Shown here: in pieces, positions 44,401-58,500 of the stretch
Layout of the letters: each line of letters begins with the position of its first letter
Numbering within the stretch: the first letter of the stretch is position 1
Origin: Mesostigma viride
Taxonomy: Eukaryota > Streptophyta > Mesostigmatophyceae > Mesostigmatales > Mesostigmataceae
Assembly: GCA_009746045.1 (NCBI GenBank)
Contig: RPFO01000436.1
Span: 48,501 to 112,500, forward strand
DNA length: 64,000 nt
Direction: 5' to 3'
Translations under genes and position numbers: made by a program
The notes under the pieces: model-generated
Seen by the model: the letters and a program-made list of their open reading frames with translations, nothing else
The model's database searches: none
What the model was told of the DNA's origin: nothing

Positions 44401-47400
44401 TCCCATATCCCATATCCCATATCCCATATCCCATATCCCATAGCCCATAGCCCATATCCCATATCCCATATCCCATATCCCATATCCCATATCCCATATC
44501 CCATATCCCATATCCCATATCCCATATCCCATATTCCATATCCCATATCCTATAGATCGTATCCTTGGCGCAAAAAACTTAAAAATGATGGATGGATGTA
44601 TCTCACCACCAAGGCCGTCTTGCGGTCTCACACTCTAATCCTGCAGTCCCAGTAGACTCCCATTATGTTGGCATGGATGCCTGGCCGCGTCCTGTTTATG
44701 GTCTACAGTCCTATTTACGTCCCTAGTTCTATCCTATCTGCTTGCCGTGCTAGTAGAACTACGTTGGGTTCTGGCGCATGGGCGTGAAGGCGTTGTTTGG
44801 GCCCACCCTTTTGTGCTCTTGGTTTGCATGCTGGGTGGTGGTTGGTGGATCATTGCTTGAGCCATCCGGGGGGGATGATGATGGATCACAATGGTCGGGA
44901 ATGCTCTTGGTTTGCATGCTGGGTGGTTGGTGGATCATTGCTTGAGCCATCCGGGGGGGATGATGATGGATCACAATGGTCGGGAATGCTCTTGGTTTGC
45001 ATGCTGGGTGGTTGGTGGATCATTGCTTGAGCCATCCGGGGGGATGATGATGGATCACAATGGTCGGGAATGCTCTTGGTTTGCATGCTGGGTGGTTGGT
45101 GGATCATTGCTTGAGTCATCCGGGGGGATGATGATGGATCACAATGGTCGGGAATGCTCTTGGTTTGCATGCTGGGTGGTTGGTGGATCATTGCTTGAGT
45201 CATCCGGGGGGGATGATGCTGGATCACAATGGTCGGGAATGCTCTTGGTTTGCATGCTGGGTGGTGGTTGGTGGATCATTGCTTGAGTCATCCGGGGGGA
45301 TGATGATGGATCACAATGGTCGGGAATGCTCTTGGTTTGCATGCTGGGTGGTTGGTGGATCATTGCTTGAGCCATCCGGGGGGATGATGATGGATCACAA
45401 TGGTCGGGAATGCTCTTGGTTTGCATGCTGGGTGGTGGTTGGTGGATCATTGCTTGAGTCATCCGGGGGGGATGATGATGGATCACAATGGTCGGGAATG
45501 CTCTTGGTTTGCATGCTGGGTGGTTGGTGGATCATTGCTTGAGTCATCCGGGGGGGATGATGATGGATCACAATGGTCGGGAATGCTCTTGGTTTGCATG
45601 CTGGGTGGTTGGTGGATCATTGCTTGAGCCATCCGGGGGGGATGATGATGGATCACAATGGTCGGGAATGCTCTTGGTTTGCATGCTGGGTGGTTGGTGG
45701 ATCATTGCTTGAGCCATCCGGGGGGGATGATGATGGATCACAATGGTCGGGAATGCTCTTGGTTTGCATGCTGGGTGGTTGGTGGATCATTGCTTGAGTC
45801 ATCCGGGGGGATGATGATGGATCACAATGGTCGGGAATGCTCTTGGTTTGCATGCTGGGTGGTTGGTGGATCATTGCTTGAGTCATCCGGGGGGGATGAT
45901 GATGGATCACAATGGTCGGGAATGCTCTTGGTTTGCATGCTGGGTGGTGGTTGGTGGATCATTGCTTGAGCCATCCGGGGGGATGATGATGGATCACAAT
46001 GGTCGGGAATGCTCTTGGTTTGCATGCTGGGTGGTTGGTGGATCATTGCTTGAGCCATCCGGGGGGATGATGATGGATCACAATGGTCGGGAATGCTCTT
46101 GGTTTGCATGCTGGGTGGTGGTTGGTGGATCATTGCTTGAGCCATCCGGGGGGGATGATGATGGATCACAATGGTCGGGAATGCTCTTGGTTTGCATGCT
46201 GGGTGGTTGGTGGATCATTGCTTGAGCCATCCGGGGGGATGATGATGGATCACAATGGTCGGGAATGCTCTTGGTTTGCATGCTGGGTGGTTGGTGGATC
46301 ATTGCTTGAGCCATCCGGGGGGGATGATGATGGATGACAATGGTCGGGAATGCTCTTGGTTTGCATGCTGGGTGGTTGGTGGATCATTGCTTGAGCCATC
46401 CGGGGGGGATGATGATGGATCACAATGGTCGGGAATGCTCTTGGTTTGCATGCTGGGTGGTTGGTGGATCATTGCTTGAGTCATCCGGGGGGATGATGAT
46501 GGATCACAATGGTCGGGAATGCTCTTGGTTTGCATGCTGGGTGGTTGGTGGATCATTGCTTGAGCCATCCGGGGGGATGATGATGGATCACAATGGTCGG
46601 GAATGCTCTTGGTTTGCATGCTGGGTGGTTGGTGGATCATTGCTTGAGCCATCCGGGGGGATGATGATGGATCACAATGGTCGGGAATGCTCTTGGTTTG
46701 CATGCTGGGTGGTTGGTGGATCATTGCTTGAGCCATCCGGGGGGGATGATGATGGATCACAATGGTCGGGAATGCTCTTGGTTTGCATGCTGGGTGGTTG
46801 GTGGATCATTGCTTGAGCCATCCGGGGGGATGATGATGGATCACAATGGTCGGGAATGCTCTTGGTTTGCATGCTGGGTGGTGGTTGGTGGATCATTGCT
46901 TGAGCCATCCGGGGGGATGATGATGGATCACAATGGTCGGGAATGCTCTTGGTTTGCATGCTGGGTGGTTGGTGGATCATTGCTTGAGCCATCCGGGGGG
47001 ATGATGATGGATCACAATGGTCGGGAATGCTCTTGGTTTGCATGCTGGGTGGTTGGTGGATCATTGCTTGAGTCATCCGGGGGGGATGATGATGGATCAC
47101 AATGGTCGGGAATGCTCTTGGTTTGCATGCTGGGTGGTTGGTGGATCATTGCTTGAGTCATCCGGGGGGATGATGATGGATCACAATGGTCGGGAATGCT
47201 CTTGGTTTGCATGCTGGGTGGTTGGTGGATCATTGCTTGAGCCATCCGGGGGGGATGATGATGGATCACAATGGTCGGGAATGCTCTTGGTTTGCATGCT
47301 GGGTGGTTGGTGGATCATTGCTTGAGCCATCCGGGGGGGATGATGATGGATCACAATGGTCGGGAATGCTCTTGGTTTGCATGCTGGGTGGTTGGTGGAT

Positions 47401-50400
47401 CATTGCTTGAGCCATCCGGGGGGGATGATGATGGATCACAATGGTCGGGAATGCTCTTGGTTTGCATGCTGGGTGGTGGTTGGTGGATCATTGCTTGAGC
47501 CATCCGGGGGGATGATGATGGATCACAATGGTCGGGAATGCTCTTGGTTTGCATGCTGGGTGGTTGGTGGATCATTGCTTGAGCCATCCGGGGGGAATGA
47601 TGATGGATCACAATGGTCGGGAATGCTCTTGGTTTGCATGCTGGGTGGTTGGTGGATCATTGCTTGAGCCATCCGGGGGGGATGATGATGGATCACAATG
47701 GTCGGGAATGCTCTTGGTTTGCATGCTGGGTGGTTGGTGGATCATTGCTTGAGTCATCCGGGGGGGATGATGATGGATCACAATGGTCGGGAATGCTCTT
47801 GGTTTGCATGCTGGGTGGTTGGTGGATCATTGCTTGAGCCATCCGGGGGGATGATGATGGATCACAATGGTCGGGAATGCTCTTGGTTTGCATGCTGGGT
47901 GGTTGGTGGATCATTGCTTGAGCCATCCGGGGGGGATGATGATGGATCACAATGGTCGGGAATGCTCTTGGTTTGCATGCTGGGTGGTTGGTGGATCATT
48001 GCTTGAGTCATCCGGGGGGATGATGATGGATCACAATGGTCGGGAATGCTCTTGGTTTGCATGCTGGGTGGTGGTTGGTGGATCATTGCTTGAGCCATCC
48101 GGGGGGGATGATGATGGATCACAATGGTCGGGAATGCTCTTGGTTTGCATGCTGGGTGGTTGGTGGATCATTGCTTGAGCCATCCGGGGGGGATGATGAT
48201 GGATCACAATGGTCGGGAATGCTCTTGGTTTGCATGCTGGGTGGTTGGTGGATCATTGCTTGAGTCATCCGGGGGGATGATGATGGATCACAATGGTCGG
48301 GAATGCTCTTGGTTTGCATGCTGGGTGGTGGTTGGTGGATCATTGCTTGAGTCATCCGGGGGGATGATGATGGATCACAATGGTCGGGAATGCTCTTGGT
48401 TTGCATGCTGGGTGGTTGGTGGATCATTGCTTGAGCCATCCGGGGGGATGATGATGGATCACAATGGTCGGGAATGCTCTTGGTTTGCATGCTGGGTGGT
48501 GGTTGGTGGATCATTGCTTGAGCCATCCGGGGGGATGATGATGGATCACAATGGTCGGGAATGCCCTTGGTTTGCATGCTGGGTGGTTGGTGGATCATTG
48601 CTTGAGCCATCCGGGGGGGATGATGATGGATCACAATGGTCGGGAATGCCCTTGGTTTGCATGCTGGGTGGTGGTTGGTGGATCATTGCTTGAGTCATCC
48701 GGGGGGGATGATGATGGATCACAATGGTCGGGAATGCTCTTGGTTTGCATGCTGGGTGGTTGGTGGATCATTGCTTGAGTCATCCGGGGGGATGATGATG
48801 GATCACAATGGTCGGGAATGCTCTTGGTTTGCATGCTGGGTGGTTGGTGGATCATTGCTTGAGCCATCCGGGGGGATGATGATGGATCACAATGGTCGGG
48901 AATGCTCTTGGTTTGCATGCTGGGTGGTTGGTGGATCATTGCTTGAGCCATCCGGGGGGGATGATGATGGATCACAATGGTCGGGAATGCTCTTGGTTTG
49001 CATGCTGGGTGGTTGGTGGATCATTGCTTGAGTCATCCGGGGGGATGATGATGGATCACAATGGTCGGGAATGCTCTTGGTTTGCATGCTGGGTGGTTGG
49101 TGGATCATTGCTTGAGCCATCCGGGGGGATGATGATGGATCACAATGGTCGGGAATGCTCTTGGTTTGCATGCTGGGTGGTTGGTGGATCATTGCTTGAG
49201 CCATCCGGGGGGGATGATGATGGATCACAATGGTCGGGAATGCTCTTGGTTTGCATGCTGGGTGGTTGGTGGATCATTGCTTAAGCCATCCGGGGGGGAT
49301 GATGATGGATCACAATGGTCGGGAATGCCCTGGAAAACCAGTCGCCATCTGCATTTGCCAATGTTCCTTGGGCGCATACTGATGGTGCTTGCACGGGTCT
49401 TCTTCTTATGGCTCACCTGTGATGAACAGTCTCCCCCCCCCCCCCCCCCCCCCCTTTCCCCATTCCCCCATTCCCCTTGCACCAACCTCCTCACCTCCTG
49501 TCCAGCCCCTGGTGGTGTCCCTGACCAGTAGCAGGGTCGCAAGAAGTTGTACTCTTTGAAGAAACGTGCCCTTAGAAGAAATAGTGCTATGAGTTCCCTT
49601 CAAGCATCCTTTTGCCATGGGTTATAGCTAATCATAACAAAGCACCTTCAGTAACAAGGCCCTCCCTCTAAACCCCAAACTATAACCCCCCGTCTACCAC
49701 CGGCCTTGCCAACCTCTTCGCAAACAGGTGGTGGCACTGACCGACATCGAGGCGCGCAAGAAGTTTGAGTTCCTCGAGGCGGTTGGCTTCATCATGGACT
49801 CGCACCTCAAGTTCTTCCGTCAGTCGGCATCCATGCTGCACGCGCTGGAGCCCTACCTGCAGCAGGTGTGTGTGGGGGGGAAGGAAGTGGTCACTTTATT
49901 TACAAAGCCACCACATTGAGGGTATCGCCTTGTGGAGGAGCTGCTGAATACCGATTGAGGGTTACGGTTTATGGATGCGTCTGCTGAATAGTAAATGAGG
50001 ATCTTGCCCTGTGGATATGACGCTGCTACGTTATTGGTCGAGTCTCAAACTGCCTCTGTTGGTATACCCCTGTCCCCTTCTCTCCCACAACACCATACTG
50101 GGGCTGTCATCGCAACCCCCCTGCTGGCACCCGCGCGCACGTGCAGGTGCTGCACTTCACGGAGCAGTCGCGAGAACAGGCCAAGGCCGAGCGGGTGAGT
50201 ATCAGTTTGCACAGCATTACCTGTTTGAACGAGCTGGCTTGCTATGTTTGTTCTTCTCTTCTATGCATGCGTGAGCAGGCAGGCCTAATAATTATTATGA
50301 CCCTTGTTTTCTCATGAGGCTCAAACATGCATCCCTGGACGTTTCGTTTCCATTTGCATAGCGGTGTTGACCCCCCGCTGGGCTGTAGTGCTGCCCCTAG

Positions 50401-52454
50401 TCCCACCCACCCACCCGCCCTCCTTCTCTTAAGGGCAGCACTGGTGGGTCACGCCAGAGCTACACGCCACACGGAGCAGTTGACACGCTGATTTAGTATT
50501 TTGTCACCTTGACATAGGTCTCAAACCTGGCCCTAACTGCCCTCGGCATCACCGCCCCCTGAATCGCAGGCATCGCTGGTTGACCACACCACCAGCTACA
50601 TTCTATCTGGAGCATGTAATCTGTGCATGATGAGTGGACTGCATTGTTTGAGTGCATTACTTATTTTCATTGCATCACGCATTCTCCAGCCTCACCCTTG
50701 CACCCGTTCACCTTCCCTTACAGGTAGCGCTCATGGCACCGCACCAACAACTACATGTTGCAAATGATACTTTTGCTCCCGGTTGCAGTCACTCGGACGA
50801 GGGGGGGGGGGTTTGAAAACAAGAAAACTTACACACTCAGATGTCGTGTTCTCTGCTGCCCTGGTCGGCTGCCCTGGTCTGCTGCCCTGGTCCGCTGCCC
50901 TGGTCCGCTGCCCTTGTCGGCTGCCCTGGTCCGCTGCCCTGGTCTGCTGCCCCCCGCGTTATTTCTTGCGCCCATCACACCAGGCGGCGCTGGTCGACCG
51001 CACCAACAACTACATGGAGCACGTGCGCGCGGAGACGGACGCGGTACTCGCGTCGGGGCCCGACCTGGCGGCGTCCAACGCCAACGCGATGGTGGAGCAG
51101 CGCAACACCATCGAGGCCGCCGTCGCGCAGTCATCGTCCAAGGTAACCTACTGGTGACGGTTGTTAGTGTTCACTGGTGACAGCAACAACATGAAGTGGT
51201 ATCCACCAGGTGACGGCTATACTGTTAATGGTATTATGGTTTAACGTTATGATGTTAATGCTATGCCACTAATGGTACTGTGTTGCAGAGGTGCTTGGAT
51301 AGGTACATGGGCATTACTAATACTATCGTTAACCAAATGACAGTAGTATAGCAACTTTTATGTGGACGAACAGCGATACTTGTGTCGAGTGTTGGATTGT
51401 GGCTCAGGCATCGTCCAATGTAGTTTTGAGGACAGCAGGGATCGTAGCGAAGAAAACAAAGAAAACTATAAAGAGGAGCTTCTATTTGATTTATTTTTTT
51501 TGTGTGTGTATCAGATGGCTGTCCTGGGCCGGCTGTCGTAATCCCCAGTGCTCCCTGTTCAACCAAGCAGGGCACAAAACGCCTGGCAATAAGTAAATGT
51601 CTCGATTGTTAATGTGTGTCTTATACCGTGACTACGTTGTCCAACCTCCCCAGACCCAGACCCAACAGGTGATTGGGGGTCCAGCACGGCTTCCTAATGA
51701 AACAGAGCACGCCATCCCTTATCACAGTCGTTAGTAGTTGTGTGGTGCTCTACCTACCCCTACCCCATGTGATCATAATCCAGCTGGGCTACCTGCCCAA
51801 GCAGCACCGTACATATATCCTGTATCAACTGTCATGAATAGTTGCTTTGGATTCCACATCCTGCTAACCCTGCAGGTCATCGTGATCAAGCAGGGCTACC
51901 TGCTCAAGCAGAGCACCTCGCGCGTTGTTCGGGACTTTGAGCGGCGCTTTTTCGTGATGGACAACCGGGGCATGCTCTACCACTACAACAAGAAGGGGAC
52001 AATCGACCGGCAGTCACCGGTGCGTGTATAGTAGCATGCACTCGTATGTATTCTATTTATTGTGTATAGTATTGCAGCGCACCCACGGCTGTTTGCCTAG
52101 GGCCCCCAGCATGGCAGTCATCTGTTATCGTTATCTCTTATTCATCTGTTACCGTATCTTTTATTCAACTCTGATATCGCATCTCTTATTCATCTGTTAC
52201 CGTATCTTTTATTCAACTCTGATATCGCATCTTTTATTCATCTGTTACCGTATCTTTTATTCAACTCTTATTATAACTTTTACTCATCTCTGATATCGCA
52301 TCTCTTATTTATCTGTTATCGTTCTTCCATCTTCTATTAATCTGTCATCGCTATGTTCCAGGCCCCCCGGTGGGGGGATGAAGGCGAGGTGCTGTAGGTG
52401 GACATGGGGGGCATGTCTCAGGACTAACTGGTTAATCCATTTTTTTCACTTGTT

Positions 52455-52550
<96 letters not shown>

Positions 52551-55500
52551 CCACACACACACACACCAGGCGCCCCAGGGTGATGAGGGCGAGATGCTGG
52601 ACATGGACATGGGCATCAACCTGCTCACCTGCACGCTCAAGAAGGACGCGGACGCGGCCGACCTGCGCTTCTGCTTCCGCGTAATCTCGCCCACCAAGAC
52701 GCTCGTGCTGCAGGTGAAGGGGGGTGGTGGTAGCCATCATGCTGGACCGAATAGGTCACTGTAGGTAGGACAGGGGCGATGGGAACGCGGCCGACCTGCG
52801 CTTCTGCTTCTGGTAACTTCCCCCCCCAAAAGTACTGACAAAGTAAGTGCCAACACTGGTAATACCCTTTTGCTGCAGGTGAGGGGAGGGGAGGGCATGT
52901 CAAGAGAGGCCTGTCAAGAGGCCATGCTATCTTTAGAACTCAGCCAATGTCTTAAGTTGTGCGGTTAAATAGTAATTGCGTTTAAATAGTAATTGCGGTT
53001 AAAGAATGCTGTCAAGCCATTGTAGGCTTATCACACCACACGCGCACACACACCCACGCCCACACCCACGCACCACCACCGCACCACCGCCACAAACAAA
53101 CCCTGCAGGTGGAGACTGCACTGGACTGCTCCTGCTTGCAGGCACTTACGTTCATTGCTTTCTCCGCATGCTCTTCTACCCCTATTCGCCTTGATTGTGG
53201 TGCCCCCTTTTCAGGCGGAGAATGAGCCGGACCGATCCTCCTGGATGCAAGCTATCCAGCTGGTCATCGAAACACTGCTTAACAGCCAGGAGCTCATCAG
53301 CGTGGCCCGGTTGCCGCCGCGGACCAACGCCAGCTTTAGTCAGGGGTCGTTCGGGGCCACCGGGTCCCGCCACCCAAGCAACAGTGACATCTCGACAGGT
53401 GTAGCGCTCTCGGCGCTTGCGGCCGGGGGAGGGGCAGGCGGCAGCTCTCAGAATCTGGCCCGGTGAGTGCTGTTGGCTGTTATTGATTGCGGTGCTCGGT
53501 GCCTATTTGGCCTACTAGGCTGCGCCTATTCGGGCTGGTGGGTGCTCTGGGCTACTGTGTTGGTGCCGTGTTGTGTGCCACTCTCCGGCTGCCCTCTTCC
53601 TTCTCCCTTCTGCTGTCATCTCCCCTTGCTGTCTCGCTTGCCCCCTTGTGGTGCGTGTGCTCCTTGCTATGCTTGTTCTGTAAGTGTTATAGTACGGGCA
53701 GTTACTATGTATAGGCTGTTATGTTATAGTTAGCTCACCATCTGCTCTTGCATGGCATGACGTAGTCCTGTGTGCTCTTGTTCTGCCTGACCATCCTTTT
53801 TGCATTCCTGTAATTCTCAACTGGCTGCTGGCATACTGTCTGTCTTCAACGGGCTATGTATTCACGGCCCCATGGGCTTCTGTGTGCTTTTGCTTTCTTT
53901 GCTGACCATCCTTATCTCATGCCGTCTCCTGTACACATGGATGTGCATGGCGCCATGTGCTACTGTATGGTATGGTTCCACCGTGATGCCGTCATACGTC
54001 ACCACAAGCTGTTAGCTGACTACGTGTTAGCTGACCATCCTTAAGGCATCTCCTGCTCATGCATGACAACATGCGTTCCCGCACTTGCAGGCCGGTATCA
54101 GACAAGTCAGCAGGAACTCCGGGCGAGGATGGCAAAGGTGGGGGCAGCGGTGCGCATGTCACAAGTATACCCAGCTTCGGGGACAGATAGCATCAGCTAG
54201 TAACAGCAGCAAAAATGGACAGGTGGGGCCAGAGTTGGCGTCTTACAAAGTTATGTGGATGTGAGAATATACTCGACACAGTTGGGTGTAGGTGCATGCA
54301 CGGGTGCACCCATGCCATGGTGGTGGGTGTGCATGCATGGTACATAGGGCTTGGGTAATTGTGTGGGAGCATGCTAGCCACCTATAGCAAGCACGCTTGG
54401 TGGGGCCAGCGGTGCACGCTCTGTGCGTGTTTCGCACACAGTGGGCACTATCTCTAGGAGTAGATGTAATAGACTAGTACTGTTGTGTTTCATGTGATAG
54501 GTACTGTCCCTAGGAATAGATATTATAGCCTAGAACTTATAGTAGCATCGGCTACTAAAGTCACCGATACATGAGCTCCCTGGTTTGTCCGTAAACAGAA
54601 TCGATCAGGAACACAGGAGATCTTGGTGTGTTTCTAATCAGAATAGGGCAATAGTGCAAACGTGAGGGAGGCTCCCCTAACGTTTGCACTAGGTAAGTAC
54701 CACAGGCGACCAAAAAAAACATATTGGCGTGTCAAAAGAAAGTTATAGGTCAAGAGTGCTCCTGCTGCCTCGCCAGTGGGTCTGCATGACCTTCTTTTGC
54801 ATGTGGTCCCGAGGATGCCTGGTCTGTTTTGTTCTCTTTATCCTTCTCTTCTTTTCTTATCATACATCGACAGCACTGTGTGTCAGTCAGTCAGTTTATT
54901 CCCACGCCGGTTGTCCGACAGAGTTATATTTAGTGGAGCCATGGGCTGGTCCGGCCTTACAAAAGTACTTGCATACTAGGGTACTTGGCCCCTTCATAAG
55001 GCACTAGACTCGAACGCGCGCGTGTGTGTTTTGCATGTGTAGTCCTGACGATGCCTGATCTGTTTTTTCCTCTCTTCCTCTTGTCATTCTCTTGTTTTCT
55101 TACTACATATCATGCGTTGACAGGAAAAGTGTCAAAAATATAAATATACTTCACGCACGTACGCATGGACACACACACACACAAACCCTCGCACTCTGAA
55201 ATGCCCCTAAGTTTATACTACCCCTCTCCCCCCCCCCCCCCGCGCCCCCCACGCATTCCATTTCCTTTCCCTCGTTGCAACCCCACTCAAAATTCCGGGA
55301 TGCTGCTGTGCACTCTCAAGCTTTCTCCTTGCCTCTGTTTCCTTCCCGTGGCAGGCACTAGATAAATCCATGTTGTCAAACCTTAAGCGACCCCCCGCCC
55401 CGTCAAATCCGCACTGCAGTTTGCCATTCTGCGCTCTCTTCTCTCCTTCTTGTTGCTGGCGCGACATGAATCCTTATTCTCAAACCCCTGCATGTTGGCG

Positions 55501-58500
55501 CGTGTGCTAATGTATTTGCATGCGCTCGGTTACCCCTTAACCTCAAACTCTTGCATTCCTTACTCTTGAACCCTTGCATGCGTACTCGTTGCAGGCGCTC
55601 GGTTAACCCCCGCGGATGGAGCCAACACCATATCCGACGGCCGTCAGGCGCCCAATTCTGCCAGGGACTTGGCTGACAGTGAGGACGGGTCGACGCACTC
55701 GGTGCGGGAGGGTTCCGTCTCGGGGGGCCCCCCCGCTATATTCACGCGCGCCGTGTCGGTGAGTGGGCCTTGATTAATGATTGGTACATTCGTTTGTCAT
55801 TGATGAGGTGGTTGGGTGGGGGCAGGAATGTTGGGTGGCCCCCCCGCCATCTTTGCGTGCGCCGTGTCGGCATGTGATGGGTTACGCTTGTATTATACGT
55901 CGGTGACTTGTAGGGTTAAAGTTGTTGGGCTAGGCTGCATGAGGGCCACCCCTCCTCTGGTGATGACCATCACAGTGACCATGATAGTGACCATGACCAT
56001 TGTACTAGGCTACTCGAGGGCAACCCCTCGCAGAAGGGGTCGCCTTGCCCAGTTCCAGGATGATTTTGGTGTATGGAGCTCGCTTGATACAAGTGATCGT
56101 GCCTTGAGGGTGGGGGAGGGGATGTTGTGTCAGGAAGTCCGTACGCTATTTCCGCACGAGCCGTGTCGGGGAGTGTGTGGTTGGGCTGGTTAAAGGTGGT
56201 TGGGTGATAATCACTTCCTTGTCCCGTGTACTTTGTCATGGACCCCTCCTACCCTTACTCAACTAACAGGGCGCCATCACCTCCCAGGTGGCAAGCGATA
56301 CGCGGCCCCCTCTGGAGGTGCTGCGGAGCGTTCCTGGGAACCAGATCTGCGCCGACTGTGGCGCGCCGGACCCTGTCTGGGCGTCCCTCAACCTGGGTGT
56401 CCTTATGTGCATCGGTGGGTGGGCATATAGGACAAGGAGGGTACCTGTGGAGACTAGCGTGTGCAGCTGGGCGGGCGCGATGTTCTACTATTACAATGGG
56501 ATGGGCCCTGAGGCATGCTGCTGTGCACGGGCGCGTGAGCAAGACTCGTGCGCAAGAAAACATGATTTTACTACTGAAATACGCGCAGCTGGCGCCCAGC
56601 GGTGGGATAGGGCTCGTGGTCGGAATGCCGGCATCCCTTAACCTGACCTCTCCCATGTCCCCCATGTCTTAATAGCAGTATCTTATTGCCTTAGTTATTA
56701 CAGTAGTGTTTCCATGCCTTAGCCCCCCTTCACCTCCCCCCCACCAGCCTTTCTCTGACGACTTTTGAACATTGTTGTCACCCTCCGATTCCCGAATTCC
56801 GATGCTTGTGGGAATCAAATTCTGTTGGGGGAATGTTCTACTCCCCTTCCTGGAATGTCACAGATTGCTCGGGGACGCACCGGCAGCTGGGTGTGCACAT
56901 ATCCAAGGTATGCTCGCCTCCACTACTGCCGCATTGGAATAACGAGCGGGGTGTGCACTACTCCAAGGCATCCACTAACTAAATGCTGCCGTGGCCGTCC
57001 ACACTGCTTTCTAGTTTGGCATTGTACATCCGCACACAAGGGCATACACCTGTCCAGGCACTGGGGCACCCACAACCATGTCTTTGGGTGAACTTACAAA
57101 TAATTGTCAGAATCACAAGTGATCGATAGTCGCTGCTGAAATAAATTAAGGCGTTATTGTGATCCCCACTTGTGCATCATGGGCATGGAAGCAATGCCAC
57201 ACACAAGGATACACACACAGACAGGGATATATACACACACGGATACATACACACGCACACACAGGCTGACTGACGGCCACCAACTGCGCTTGCTTATGTT
57301 GGTCAAATCTGTAAGATACAAGCAAGCCTAGTAGGTGCTGCCACCCATGTGCGGCCAACGTGGACATTCCAACAGGTGCAGTTGCTCATGCGCTTTAATA
57401 TTCGAGAAATGTTCCTCACTAAATATATACTAGAGTACTGGTGTACTGGTTTAGTCTACTGCAAGTGCGTTTGAGAAATGTCTGTGTGGATATCTTCCCT
57501 TTTGTACAACCCCTCTTCACTTGTGTACAACCCCTCACTACTCACACGTTCTTATGACCATCCATTCTTTCAACAATCTACTCTTCCAACCATCTACTGT
57601 TTGCCAGGGCGCTCTACCTTCATCTCTCACCCCTCATCGCTCACGCATTCTCGACAAGTCTGTATGTGAGCAAGAAAGTGTATGACCGCCATCTGCTCGC
57701 TGTCATTGGAAACACCCTGACTCTCCCAGGCGCTCGCCCAGTACTGGATGAGTAGTCCACATACTGCTATCACGAGTAGGGGGTATGTGGACAAGCAAGC
57801 TTGTGGACTGCTGCCATCTGCTTCCTGCAATTGTATCCCATTTGACTCTCCCTGGCAACTTGCACTGAGCTACTGTCTATTTACAGCAAGAAAGCTATGT
57901 TGCAAATGCTATTGCAGTCTGTGTGCTGTCACTACCATGGACTACTATACCAGTTCCTTCCCCATACACAACCCACCAGCTGCGCTCTCTCACGCTGGAC
58001 GCGTAACCGTGTGGTCATTAGCCTTTCACTCTATCTTTGATGTTTCTTTGCTGTATCGCCCACCAGTTGGTCTCGCTCATATTCGTCCTGCGCGTGTGCA
58101 CGCAACGCTGTTGGCTATCCGGCCCGTATGGCGAACCCTTAATGTATTCGCATGCTGCATCCACCACCAGGTGCGCTCGCTCACGCTCGACGTGCGCGCA
58201 TGGATCCCTTCCATCATGGCCATGTTCCAAGAGCTGGGAAACAACGCCGTCAACGAGGTGGGTGGGTGGGTGGGTGGGTGGGTGGGTGGGTGGGTGGGTG
58301 GGTGGGTGGGTGGGTGGGTGGGTGGGTGGGTGGGTGGGTGGGTGGGTGGGTGGGTGGGTGGGTGGGTGGGTGGGTGGGTGGGTGGGTGGGTGGGTGGGTG
58401 GGTGGGTGGGTGGGTGGGTGGGTGGGTGGGTGGGTGGGTGGGTGGGTGGGTGGGTGGGTGGGTGGGTGGGTGGGTGGGTGGGTGGGTGGGTGGGTGGGTG

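Noticed and set aside
44231-44631. Minus-strand ORFs of MGYGIWD repeats
   Set aside because: Translation of the CCCATAT heptamer array.
44759-49531. Many overlapping ORFs on both strands ([12 protein letters not shown] and MIHHHPPRM types)
   Set aside because: They follow the 85-bp minisatellite in an intron; frames open and close with unit-length variants.
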